From Streptomyces actuosus (GTDB taxonomy: Bacteria; Actinomycetota; Actinomycetes; Streptomycetales; Streptomycetaceae), in NCBI RefSeq assembly GCF_016921115.1, contig NZ_JAFFZS010000022.1:57606-121605 (forward strand): a DNA stretch of 64,000 nucleotides, in the 5' to 3' direction. Shown piece after piece: positions 1 through 8,003 of the stretch. Position 1 is the stretch's first letter, and every line of letters starts with the position of its first letter. A model generated the notes under the pieces. The model did not search any database. It had not been told where the DNA came from and saw nothing but the letters and a program-made list of their open reading frames with translations. The translations under genes and the position numbers were made by a program.

Positions 1-2
1 GC

Positions 3-137
3 CGATGGAACCGAAGGAGAAGGAGGCGCCGCTGATCCGGCGGTCCAGGCCGCTTTCCGTACGGCCGGCGGCACCATCAACAGCCGGACATTCGTGTTCT
101 GTGCTGCCCTGTTCAGTGTGCCCCGGTCAATGGCCAT
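3..137 (-). CDS. Possible 5' end of a minus-strand gene leaving the window
   Basis: An ATG at 137 on the minus strand is preceded five bases upstream by GGAGG and stays open to the window edge (about 45 codons, beginning MAIDRGTLNRAAQ). The product is not recognisable from this much sequence. Another minus-strand frame in the same stretch reads GLDRRISGASFSFGSIG, which faintly resembles the N-terminus of an amino-acid permease but has no start codon, so a frameshifted permease is an alternative. Low confidence. Confidence 0.22.
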   Translation of the reverse strand, partial: MAIDRGTLNRAAQNTNVRLLMVPPAVRKAAWTAGSAAPPSPSVPS

Positions 138-229
138 GCAGCCTCCCTCGAATGTCCCTGCTTGGTGGAGGAAATCATAAAGAACGGCAGTCCGACGATA
201 TGGTGATTCTTCGCTCTTTGGCGGCTTAC

Positions 230-247
230 GATCAAAATTGATCAATT
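230..247. promoter_or_regulatory. AT-rich palindrome in the 480-bp leader of the PrpD-like gene
   Basis: The perfect 12-bp palindrome AATTGATCAATT (236-247) overlaps a second dyad, GATCAA-AA-TTGATC (230-243). It is unusually AT-rich for this genome and lies in the stretch 138-617, which otherwise holds no convincing gene. It could be the operator of a repressor for either flanking gene. The regulator is unknown. Confidence 0.4.
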
Positions 248-617
248 GTCGGTAGCTCGTCAATTCCAGCGACGGTGTGGGTTGATCCCCGGGAGCTGGC
301 CGCAGGCCGCTGCCAGGAGCGAACTAACGTGCTCAGGAACCAAGGTGACCGCCCGTCGTCCGGGTCCGCCTGTGGCCGTCGCCGACGGGCCGGTCGAGGC
401 GTTGACCCGCCCGCTCCGAGGGCAGGCCCCTTGGTCACGGTTCGTAGGGAGCATCCTCCGACCCTGCCCGGATGCGGCCGAGGGAGGGAAACCGGCAAGC
501 GCGACGGAGCGTCTCGTCCGCTCGGCCCCGCCCATGTTCCGACAATGAAGGCGTCCGTCACGTCGTCACGTCCGTGCACGAGAACACAGGCCGCCCTGCG
601 AGACGAGGTCGTTACCC

Positions 618-2093
618 GTGACCCTCAAGCCCGCTTCCCCCGCCGACGGCTCCACCCCCGGTTCCCGGGGCGGGCCGACCGATCCGGACGGGCCGACCGG
701 AAAGCTGGCGAACTGGCTGGCCGCCACCACCCTCGACGCCGTACCGGATGCGGTGCGCGAAAGGGCCAAGCATCTGCTGCTGGACGGGATCGCGTGCGCC
801 TTCGTAGGCGCGAAACTGCCGGCCTCCCGGATCGCCGTGGAGGCCCTCGCAGCTCTCGACGGCGCGGGCGACTCCGTGATCATCGGGTGGGGAGGGCTCA
901 CCACCGGACCGCTGACCGCGGCGATGCTCAACTCCGGTTTCATCCAGGGCTTCGAGCTGGACGACTACCATCCCCTCGGACCGTTGCACAGCAACGCCGT
1001 CGTCCTGCCCGCACTGCTTGCCGCGACCGCGCACCGCCCGGAGACGACAGGCGCGCGGTTCCTGCTCGGCGCGATCCTCGGCTACGAGGTCGGCCCCCGG
1101 GTGGGCATGGCACTGCACGGAGCGGACATCATGATCCACGGATGGCACTCCGGCACCGTCTTCGGCCCGCCCGCCGCCGCCGCGGCTGCGGGGACGCTGT
1201 ACCACCTGGATGCCGTCGGGTTCGAGGATGCCCTTGGCATGGCCTGCACCCAGGCGGGGGGCCTGATGGCCGTCCAGTTCGAGTCCATGGTCAAGCGCAT
1301 GCATCACGGCTTCGCGGCCCGCAACGGCCTGGTCGCCGCCGTTCTCGCCGCCTCCGGGTACACCGGGATCAAACGGGTCTTCGAGCGGGAGTACGGGGGC
1401 TTCCTCACCGTCTTCGGCCAGGGGCAGCACCCCGACCCGTCCTTCATCGCCGGCACGCTGGACGAGATCTGGGAGACGGAACGCATCGCGGTCAAGCCCT
1501 ACGCGGCCTGCGGGGGCCTGCACGCGGCGATGGACGCCGCGCTGCAACTGCGCGAGGAACTGCGGCTGTCCCCTGACGACATCGAGAACATCGCGGGCAT
1601 CCGCATCGATCTCGCCCGGGGGATGTACGAGAAGTGCGGCTGGACGCCGAGCCGGCCCCTCGAGCCGATCGGTGCGCAGATGAACGTCGCGTACGCGGTG
1701 GCGGTCGTCCTCGTCGACGGGGCCGGATTGTTCGACCAGTTCACCAGGGAACGCGCCGACCGCGAGGACGTGTGGCGGCTGATCGAGCGCACCGAGATCC
1801 GTCACGATCCGGTGTACGACGAGGGCGGTCTGGAGCAGCAGTTGACCACGCGGCTACGGCTGACGCTCGGCGACGGGACGGTGCACGAGACCGTGGTGGT
1901 CCAGCCGCGTGGTGTCGGCGACAACCGGCTCAGCAACGCGGAGATCGTCGAGAAGTACCGCGCCCTCACCCGACGGTCGATCGAGCGTGCGAGAAGCCAG
2001 GCCCTGGAGGAGACCGTTCTCGGCCTCGATACGCTGCCCGCCACCGGCGGACTGACCGCGCTGCTGCAGCCGTCCGTAGGGTCGGGTGCCTGA
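618..2093 (+). CDS. MmgE/PrpD family protein (2-methylcitrate dehydratase-like)
   Basis: A 491-residue protein with full-length similarity to the MmgE/PrpD fold, which includes 2-methylcitrate dehydratase, cis-aconitate decarboxylase and iminodisuccinate epimerase. Typical segments are the N-terminal LANWLAATTLDAVPDAV helix, LLLDGIACAFVGA, the HGWHSGTVFGPPAAAAAA segment and the KRMHHGFAARNGLVAAVLA motif. GTG 618 was chosen because a GAGG lies about 11 bases upstream and the family homology begins some 28 residues in. The exact substrate cannot be read from sequence, but a di- or tricarboxylate is likely. It lies apart from, and on the other strand to, the carboxylate-handling operon at 5-13 kb, which may use related substrates. 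The overlapping plus-strand frame from 275 is a shadow. Confidence 0.85.
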   Translation: MTLKPASPADGSTPGSRGGPTDPDGPTGKLANWLAATTLDAVPDAVRERAKHLLLDGIACAFVGAKLPASRIAVEALAALDGAGDSVIIGWGGLTTGPLTAAMLNSGFIQGFELDDYHPLGPLHSNAVVLPALLAATAHRPETTGARFLLGAILGYEVGPRVGMALHGADIMIHGWHSGTVFGPPAAAAAAGTLYHLDAVGFEDALGMACTQAGGLMAVQFESMVKRMHHGFAARNGLVAAVLAASGYTGIKRVFEREYGGFLTVFGQGQHPDPSFIAGTLDEIWETERIAVKPYAACGGLHAAMDAALQLREELRLSPDDIENIAGIRIDLARGMYEKCGWTPSRPLEPIGAQMNVAYAVAVVLVDGAGLFDQFTRERADREDVWRLIERTEIRHDPVYDEGGLEQQLTTRLRLTLGDGTVHETVVVQPRGVGDNRLSNAEIVEKYRALTRRSIERARSQALEETVLGLDTLPATGGLTALLQPSVGSGA

Positions 2094-2217
2094 CCGCCGA
2101 CCATCGCGACGCCCGCCGGGCCCCACGGCTTCCCGGCGTGTGCGCCTGCTGAACACACGCGTCTCAGCGGCTACGCTTCCGATGGGCAGCCGGCGTCGAG
2201 CAAGACAGGAGGAGATC

Positions 2218-2772
2218 GTGAATCGGCCACTGCTGTTCCTCGACGTGGACGGTCCCCTCAACCCCTATGCGGCCAAGCCGGAGAAGCGTCCCGACGGCTA
2301 CACCACGCTCAGAGTGCCCCGGGACAGCTTCTCCCGAGACGAACACAGGGTCCTCTCGGCCCGGCGCCGACCCCTGCGGGTCTGGCTCAACCCGGAGCAC
2401 GGGCGCTCCCTGCTCGAACTCGGCTACGACCTGTGCTGGGCCACCACATGGATGGACGAGGCCAACCGGTGGATCGCCCCGGTGCTCGGCCTTCCCGAAC
2501 TCCCTTTCGTCGACTTCGGTGACGCCCTGATGCAAGAACGCCCCGACGGGGTTCACTGGAAGACCGGCCCCTTGGTGGAGTACGCCAACGGCCGTGCCTT
2601 CGCCTGGGTGGACGACGAACAGAGCGATCCGGATCAGGCGTACGTGGCCGTCCGCCACCGTGGGGCAGGGCTTCTGCACCACGTCAACCCGCGTGTCGGT
2701 CTGCGCGAGGACGATTTCCACACGCTCGCCGACTTCGCCCGGTCGCGGGAATCCCGACGAGCCACCAACTGA
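2218..2772 (+). CDS. HAD-like domain protein
   Basis: A 184-residue protein whose N-terminus, RPLLFLDVDGPLNPY, carries the DxDG motif I of the HAD phosphohydrolase superfamily. LCWATTWMDEANRWIAPVLGLP follows, typical of a small actinobacterial HAD-like family of unknown substrate. GTG 2218 is the best start because GGAGGAG lies just upstream (AGGAGGAGATC-GTG). The longer frame from 2086 overlaps the preceding gene and adds only low-complexity arginine-rich sequence. The gene follows the PrpD-like gene by 124 bp and converges on the DUF2235 gene. Confidence 0.75.
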   Translation: MNRPLLFLDVDGPLNPYAAKPEKRPDGYTTLRVPRDSFSRDEHRVLSARRRPLRVWLNPEHGRSLLELGYDLCWATTWMDEANRWIAPVLGLPELPFVDFGDALMQERPDGVHWKTGPLVEYANGRAFAWVDDEQSDPDQAYVAVRHRGAGLLHHVNPRVGLREDDFHTLADFARSRESRRATN

Positions 2773-2785
2773 GCATGCCGTCGGC

Positions 2786-2805
2786 CTCACAGACAGCTCT
2801 GTGAG
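2786..2805. terminator. Hairpin between convergent genes
   Basis: The perfect 8-bp stem CTCACAGA/TCTGTGAG with a CAGC loop lies just after the stop of the HAD-like gene and before the end of the convergent DUF2235 gene. There is no U-tract, which is common for Streptomyces terminators. Confidence 0.5.
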
Positions 2806-2913
2806 GGAGCGGACCCTGGAGTTGCACGTCCGCGAGGTGCCATTCCGGCCCTGCATGATCTCCTCCGGCAGCGCATCGCCCCGAAGCGTGCGGAGTTGAG
2901 TACCCCGGATCTC

Positions 2914-4095
2914 TCACCGAGGTGGGGTGGTGTGCTCCGAGGAAGGCATGAGAGGCAGACCGGCCGCCAGGCCCGGCAGCAGGACGGGCTCCAGACGAAT
3001 CCGGTCCTGCCGGTCGAGGTACTCCGTCAGCTTCCGCGGCCGATAGGCGGGGTGCCGGTCGAAGCGCTCCTTTGCGGGCACTGCCAGGAATTCGTTGCCG
3101 TCGGGCTCGTGTTCGGCATTCGCGGCCGCTCCGATCGGCCGGTGCAGCGCCTCGGACAGCAGGTATGCGCCCTTGCGGGAGGAGTGCAGCGTGCCCAAGG
3201 GATCCGGACGTACCCGGAACTCGGTGCTCACCTCGGGCTTCATCACCTTCGGCCCGGCCGTGCCGAGCACTTCCTCGTCGAACTCCAAGCCGTAGCGGCG
3301 GGCCTGAGCGACCATCCACAGCAGCGCGATGTCCGACAGCCCCGTCTGCCCGTAGCCACCGCCGACATCGGAGTGCACACCGGCGAACCACACCTGCTTC
3401 AGCACCTGGCCGCGCTCGGCAGAGTGAGGGTGCTGATGCCACAGGGTCGGCACGAACGCCGAGCGTTCCTCATCGACGGCCAGAGCATGGAAGGCCGCAC
3501 CGACCGCGTCGCCCAGCGCAGGGTTGTGGAACGCCCAGCGGCGGTTGAAGCGGTGTACAGCCGGCTGGAGCCAGGCGGCCTTCGGCACCGGGATTCCGAG
3601 GGCACCGACCGTGTCCCACACCCCGATGAACCGGATCTCCGTCTCCCGCGCGTAGGAGCGGCGGAACAGCGTGGCCGCCGCGCCGTTGGGCTGCTCGATC
3701 CGGTCCCGGTACAGCGCCCACGCCTCCGGGATCCTGTCGGCGTGGTCCCGGCGCAGAATCCCGCTGTTGTCGATGAGCCCCGCCAGGCTGCGAACGGTGA
3801 ACGCGCCGCGGCTGAACCCGAAGAGGAACACTTCGTCGTCGGGCTCGTACGTCGCCACGAGGAACCGGTAGGCATCGATGATGTTCCGTGACAGGCCCGC
3901 CCCGAACGCCCCGCCGCGCAGTCGCTCCCGCCGATGCGTGCCCACCCCACTGTGGTAGTAGACCCGCTGCTCCTTCCCCGCGGTCGCGCCCGGACGCACC
4001 GACAGGGCGACCTTGGCGACGTTGGTCTTGCTCGGCTGGTCGGCGAAGTTCCATGTGCCGTCACAACAGACGACCAGACGCTTGGCCACGACCAT
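2914..4095 (-). CDS. DUF2235 alpha/beta-hydrolase (Tle1-like phospholipase family)
   Basis: A 393-residue protein starting MVVAKRLVVCCDGTWNFADQ, the hallmark N-terminus of DUF2235. The nucleophile elbow GFSRGAF gives the GxSxG serine, followed by TVRSLAGLIDNSGIL and FIGVWDTVGALGIP, both conserved in the family. HSDVGGGY, about 265 residues in, supplies the second conserved acid/glycine block. Characterised DUF2235 proteins include type VI lipase effectors of the Tle1 class, but Streptomyces members are stand-alone and uncharacterised. ATG 4095 is preceded by GAGGAGGG. No immunity-like partner lies beside it, so an effector role is not implied here. Confidence 0.82.
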   Translation of the reverse strand: MVVAKRLVVCCDGTWNFADQPSKTNVAKVALSVRPGATAGKEQRVYYHSGVGTHRRERLRGGAFGAGLSRNIIDAYRFLVATYEPDDEVFLFGFSRGAFTVRSLAGLIDNSGILRRDHADRIPEAWALYRDRIEQPNGAAATLFRRSYARETEIRFIGVWDTVGALGIPVPKAAWLQPAVHRFNRRWAFHNPALGDAVGAAFHALAVDEERSAFVPTLWHQHPHSAERGQVLKQVWFAGVHSDVGGGYGQTGLSDIALLWMVAQARRYGLEFDEEVLGTAGPKVMKPEVSTEFRVRPDPLGTLHSSRKGAYLLSEALHRPIGAAANAEHEPDGNEFLAVPAKERFDRHPAYRPRKLTEYLDRQDRIRLEPVLLPGLAAGLPLMPSSEHTTPPR

Positions 4096-4267
4096 CCCTC
4101 CTCGCAGAGCTCGGAGCGGCACACAGCACTCCTTACCATGCTGGCACCGTCGTCCCGGCCGCGCCATGCGATCAAGGAGGCGGTCACGAGTGAACGGGCC
4201 TCGGCTCCTGATCCTGGACACGCGAGACACCGGATCCCGGGGATCTGAGAACGGACATCCTGTGGTC

Positions 4268-4505
4268 ATGAAGAACTGTCCGCCGCAGTTCAAGGCGGAC
4301 GCGGAGGCGCTGCACCGGCCGGATACGGGTGGTGCACCGGGAATCGGACGGCACCCACGGCGTCCCCGGGATCACCGCCGGGCTCCGCGAGACGGGGGAG
4401 CGTGTCTACCACAAGCGGGTCGCACGCGTGATGCGGAGTATCGGCATGACCCGTGTGCGGCTGCGTCGCAGGCACCGCATCACGAGGCGTAGCGGTTTCC
4501 GGTGA
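4268..4505 (+). pseudogene. IS3-family transposase remnant
   Basis: The first about 16 codons (MKNCPPQFKADAEALH) match the start of IS3-type orfA. About 50 bases later a different frame reads IRVVHRESDGTHGVPGIT, then the GERVYHKRVARVMRSIGMTR segment, the HTH_21 region of IS3 orfB. Most of orfA and the DDE domain are missing, so an internal deletion has joined orfA and orfB pieces. The remnant ends inside the truncated RHS gene on the opposite strand. Confidence 0.7.
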
Positions 4506-4812
4506 ACGGGTCGGCACCGAGGCCCATGTCGGCCAGTGCGCCGGTGTACATGTCCCGGGTGGTGAAGTGGTTGAGGCCTGGGTCGTAGTCGCGGAAGCCC
4601 ATGTCGTAGGTGCCGGACTGGGCGTCCCAGCGCTTGCCGTTGTAGCGGTAGGGGTTGTAGTCCTCCTTGGTGGGGTTCTGGGCGTCGGGTTTGTCGATGC
4701 CGGTGAACTCGGAGGTGTCGTCGCTTCCGTAGGCGGTGTAGCCGTACGTGGCCTTGGTGTCACCGCGTTTGTCGGTCAGCGCGTCGACGTCGGTGTGGCC
4801 GTTGCAGCTGCC
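4480..4812 (-). pseudogene. RHS-repeat core C-terminal fragment
   Basis: The minus strand encodes NGHTDVDALTDKRGDTKATY, then GYTAYGSDDT, YNPYRYNGKRWDAQSGTYDM and GFRDYDPGLNHFTTRDMY, ending ADPFTGNRYAS-stop. This is the conserved RHS-repeat-associated core found at the end of polymorphic toxin or wall-associated RHS proteins. The usual NRYAF continuation is replaced by a stop exactly where the IS3 remnant begins. Upstream sequence (to about 4998) is low-complexity and lacks more YD repeats. Only a fragment of a once very large gene survives. Confidence 0.7.
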
Positions 4813-5047
4813 CTCGCCATCCGCGGACACCACATCCAGAGCGCCACCGCCACTGGCGCCTACGGCCGCGCCACCTGCTCCGCCACGCTGCCCACCACGA
4901 ACAGTGACAAGCACGACCCCGGCCACCCACCGTCGCCGGGAAGGAGCAGCGGGTTTCCGCCGTCGTCGTGAGCGAAGAAGTCCGCCTTCAGTCGCCATGC
5001 CTGAAGGTGTTCGTGACCGCTTCCGGACGGAAAGCGGTGAGGGGCCG

Positions 5048-5908
5048 TCACGGAGTCAGCATGTGCGTGGCGTTCGCCCAGGTGACGGCCCGGACCTCCC
5101 GGCCCGTCAGGCCGGCGGCCCGGAACCACTGCTTGCTCAGCTCCAGCCACTGCTTCACCTCCGGCTGGCCTGGCTGGCCGAGGTCGGAGCTGAACACCAC
5201 CCGGGGGTGGGCGCGTACGACCGGGGCGAGGTGGGTGGCATCGCGGTGTCCGAGCAGCAGGGTCAGCGCGGTGATCTCCACGTACAGGCCCGAGACACCG
5301 GACAGATCGGTCAGGTCGCCGGGGGTGAAGCCGGACATGGGGTGCGTGGCATGGGTGAGGAGCAGCCGGGGCACGCCGAGACGTACGGCCTCGTCCACGA
5401 CGCGCAGGGCCGCCTCCCGGTCGCAGTGCCCGGTCGCCACCACGACGGGAAGGTCACGGGCGGCCCGCAGGACTTCGCACACGTCCCGGCGCAGCCGCCC
5501 GTCGGCGTCGAGGACCCGGCCCGTCCGCCACCGGTCGGCGTCGAGCAAGTGGTGGAACCGGGTGCGGCGCAGGGGGGACGGGTGGGCGGGGCCGACCAGG
5601 GTGGGCAGGTGGACGACGAGGCGGGCCGGGCTGGCCGGGCCGTGTGCGTAGACGGCCTGCTCCACGGCCCGGGGCCCGATGCCGCCCGCCAGTTCGTTGA
5701 GGACGAGCGCGCCCGAGACCGGCAGCCCCTCCTGGCGAGCTTCCCAGGCGCGGGCGGCGGTGGAGGTGAGATGGCTCTTGAGCACCACCCAGCCGCCGAT
5801 CTCCGCGTACGCGCGGCCCGCGCCCGTCGAGGTGAGGCGGCGGCGGTACAGGTCGGGGCCCGCGTGGTAGTGCACGTCCACCACCACGCGCCCCGTCAGG
5901 TCAGCCAT
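5048..5908 (-). CDS. DUF6282-type metal-dependent hydrolase
   Basis: A 286-residue amidohydrolase-like protein. Near the N-terminus VVVDVHYHAGPD supplies a HxH metal-binding motif; VVVATGHCDREAALRVVDEA and LLLTHATHPMSG supply further histidines, and VVFSSDLGQPG a late aspartate. This arrangement matches the DUF6282 group of TIM-barrel hydrolases. ATG 5908 overlaps the last 8 bases of the upstream dehydrogenase-RraA gene, indicating translational coupling at the end of the operon. Substrate unknown; hydrolysis of a lactone, cyclic amide or ester intermediate of the same pathway would fit. Confidence 0.65.
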   Translation of the reverse strand: MADLTGRVVVDVHYHAGPDLYRRRLTSTGAGRAYAEIGGWVVLKSHLTSTAARAWEARQEGLPVSGALVLNELAGGIGPRAVEQAVYAHGPASPARLVVHLPTLVGPAHPSPLRRTRFHHLLDADRWRTGRVLDADGRLRRDVCEVLRAARDLPVVVATGHCDREAALRVVDEAVRLGVPRLLLTHATHPMSGFTPGDLTDLSGVSGLYVEITALTLLLGHRDATHLAPVVRAHPRVVFSSDLGQPGQPEVKQWLELSKQWFRAAGLTGREVRAVTWANATHMLTP

Positions 5909-7667
5909 GGGCGGGCCGGGAGGCGCCGTCCCAGGGCCGGGCGTACCCGAACCGGCGGCGGGCCTCGTCCAGGCGCAGCCCCGCGGTGACCGCCTCGGCG
6001 ATGGCGCCCTCGGTCCGTTCCACTCGGTCTGCCCGGTCCGCGACCTCGGCGGCCTGCTCGGCCGGAACCACCAGGGCTCCGTTGTCGTCGGCGACGACGA
6101 TGTCCCCGGGCCGTACGGTGACGTCACCGATGACGACGTCCTGTCCGGTCGCGGCCAGCTCCACCCGGTTCTTGCCGCTGACCATGGTGACGCCGGTGCT
6201 GAACAGCGGATATCCGGCGGCCCGGATCTCGGAGAGGTCCCGGGCCGAGCCGTGCAGGGCGGTGCCCCGGATCCCGCGCCGCTGCGCCAGCCTGGTCAGC
6301 AGCGATCCCCAGTTGGTGCAGGTGGTGCTGGCGCCGTTGTCGACCACCATGAAGGAACCTTCGGGTACGTCGTCCAGGTAGTCGGCCGCGTTGCGGAAGC
6401 CCTGGGCGGCCGTGTCGACGGGCTGGTACGTCACGGTGAACGCCCGGCCGGCGGCGCGGGCGCCGGGGACGCGCGCGGTGATCCCGGTGAGGACGCCGCC
6501 GACACCGAGGCTGTCGAGCGCGTCGGAGACGGAGGCGGTGTCGAGGCGGGCGAGCCGTTCCACCACGTCTTCCTCCGACGTCCGGGTGAGTTCGCCGGCC
6601 ACGGCCCGCGCCACCTCCCGGGTGCCGCTCGTGCCACCCATGTCGTACGTGACGGTCGTGCGCCGTGCGGCGACCGTGCGCACCGCGGCCCTCAACTCGT
6701 CGGCCGGGACGGCGAGGTCCAGGTGGTCGAGCATCTGCGCCACGGCGAGCATCATCGCCATGGGGTTGGCGCGATCCTGTCCGGCCATGCCGGGGGCGCT
6801 GCCGTGCACCGGTTCGAAGTAGCTGCCGTGGTCGCCGATGTTGCCGCTGGGCGCGAGCCCCAGGCCGCCCATCACGCCGGCGCCGAGGTCGGAGAGGATG
6901 TCGCCGAACATGTTCTCGGCGACCAGCACCCCGAACCGCTCGGGACGGCGCACCAGCCACAGGGCGACCGCGTCCACGTTGAGGATCTCGGTCTCGATGT
7001 CGGGATAGTCGCCTGCGATCAGTTCGAGGCGTTCGCGCAGGTGGTTGCTGCTCTGCCGGAGCACGTTGGGCTTGTCGGCCAGGGTGAGCCGGGTGTACCC
7101 GCGGGAGCGGGCGTGGGCGAATCCGTGGCGCAGCAGCCGGTCCATCCCGAACTCGGTCTGCAGGCGCAGGGTGACGGAGGTCGCGTGCGGGCCGGACGCC
7201 CGGGCGTTGGGGTGGTCGCCGACCACGTCCCACAGGGCGTCGCCCACACCGTTGATGTCGAACCCCGCGTACAGGCCCTCGGTGTTCTCGCGGATCACGG
7301 TGAAGTCGAAGCGCCGGTCGGCCAGATCGACGACCGGGCGGATGTTGGCGTACAGGCCGAGCCGCTGGCGCAGCTGGATGACGGGGGAGACGAAGGTGCG
7401 GCCGGTGCCGCGCAGGTCGGCGGGGAGTTCGGTCTCGGCCTCGCGCAGCGGCTTGCTGGTGATCGCGCCGAGCAGGCAGGTGTCGGTCTCCTCCAGGAGC
7501 TTCCAGGTGCGCTGCGGGACCGGGTCGCCCTCCTGGCGCCAGCACTCCCAGCCGATCTCACCGAAGCGGAGGTCGAGGGGGAGACCGAGTCCGTCCACGA
7601 CGTCGAGGGCCGCGGTGGTGACCTCCGGTCCGATGCCGTCGCCGGGAAGGACAGCGATGCTCTTCAT
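5901..7667 (-). CDS. Isopropylmalate/tartrate dehydrogenase-like protein fused to RraA-family aldolase
   Basis: A 588-residue two-domain protein. Residues 1 to about 360 are an NAD-dependent beta-decarboxylating dehydrogenase: MKSIAVLPGDGIGPEVT start, FTVIRENTEGLYAG, LADKPNVLRQS (catalytic Lys), AENMFGDILSDLGAG and the FEPVHGSAPGMAG cofactor loop. Residues about 375-588 are an RraA/HMG-CHA aldolase domain: RLDTASVSDALDSLG, TALHGSARDLSEI (the G-x-x-R-D metal/substrate motif) and GDIVVADDNGALVVP. The parts are usually separate enzymes. Together they could oxidise and decarboxylate a branched hydroxy-acid and then cleave or decarboxylate the product; this is inference. ATG 7667 has AAGGAG upstream. 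The next gene overlaps its stop. Confidence 0.85.
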   Translation of the reverse strand: MKSIAVLPGDGIGPEVTTAALDVVDGLGLPLDLRFGEIGWECWRQEGDPVPQRTWKLLEETDTCLLGAITSKPLREAETELPADLRGTGRTFVSPVIQLRQRLGLYANIRPVVDLADRRFDFTVIRENTEGLYAGFDINGVGDALWDVVGDHPNARASGPHATSVTLRLQTEFGMDRLLRHGFAHARSRGYTRLTLADKPNVLRQSSNHLRERLELIAGDYPDIETEILNVDAVALWLVRRPERFGVLVAENMFGDILSDLGAGVMGGLGLAPSGNIGDHGSYFEPVHGSAPGMAGQDRANPMAMMLAVAQMLDHLDLAVPADELRAAVRTVAARRTTVTYDMGGTSGTREVARAVAGELTRTSEEDVVERLARLDTASVSDALDSLGVGGVLTGITARVPGARAAGRAFTVTYQPVDTAAQGFRNAADYLDDVPEGSFMVVDNGASTTCTNWGSLLTRLAQRRGIRGTALHGSARDLSEIRAAGYPLFSTGVTMVSGKNRVELAATGQDVVIGDVTVRPGDIVVADDNGALVVPAEQAAEVADRADRVERTEGAIAEAVTAGLRLDEARRRFGYARPWDGASRPAHG

Positions 7668-7682
7668 CGAGTTTCTCCTTCG

Positions 7683-8003
7683 TGGATACCCCCGGCGTCA
7701 GCCGGGGGAGGAAACGAAAATCCTGCGGAGCAGGGCAGGCAAAGCCGGTTCGCCGCCGGGACGGTCCTGCGTCCACCTCCAACGACCCGCAGGGCGTCAC
7801 AAATTGATTCGGTGGTACGTGAGTCCGTGAAGACCACCCATGTGAAGCGGGCGTTCAAGTACCGCTTCCATGCGACTGATGCGTCTGTGGAACTGGTGCG
7901 GGACCTCAACGGAGCACTCCGGGCGGGCGGTCGGCGGTGAAGCAGAAACCCCTGCGGCGCGAGCCGTAGGACTCCCCCCTCCTGAAGGAGGGGGGAGGAA
8001 GTC
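7683..8003 (+). mobile_element. IS200/IS605-type TnpB deletion derivative (MITE-like)
   Basis: The plus strand reads VKTTHVKRAFKYRFHATDAS from GTG 7827, the N-terminus of TnpB, but after about 30 codons jumps to EAETPAARAVGLPPPEGGG, the usual TnpB tail; about 350 residues are gone. Both ends carry strong hairpins: CCCCCGGC-GTCA-GCCGGGGG at 7689-7708 and an 11-bp stem at 7972-7997, each followed by GGAGGAA. Such hairpins are recognised by TnpA in this family. The piece lies between two minus-strand operon genes, directly downstream of the hydrolase stop (8002), and encodes nothing intact. Confidence 0.68.

Noticed and set aside
3..137. Amino-acid permease start in a minus-strand frame
   Set aside because: The permease-like frame lacks a start codon and only about 17 residues are suggestive.
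275..1576. 433-codon plus-strand frame overlapping the PrpD-like gene
   Set aside because: Arginine-rich frame-shifted shadow of the PrpD-like gene; no homology.
2896..3891. 331-codon plus-strand frame
   Set aside because: It is the antisense shadow of the DUF2235 gene, with arginine/glycine-biased composition and no family match.
5907..7940. 677-codon plus-strand frame
   Set aside because: It is antisense to the dehydrogenase-RraA gene. Only its last 40 codons (TnpB N-terminus) are meaningful.
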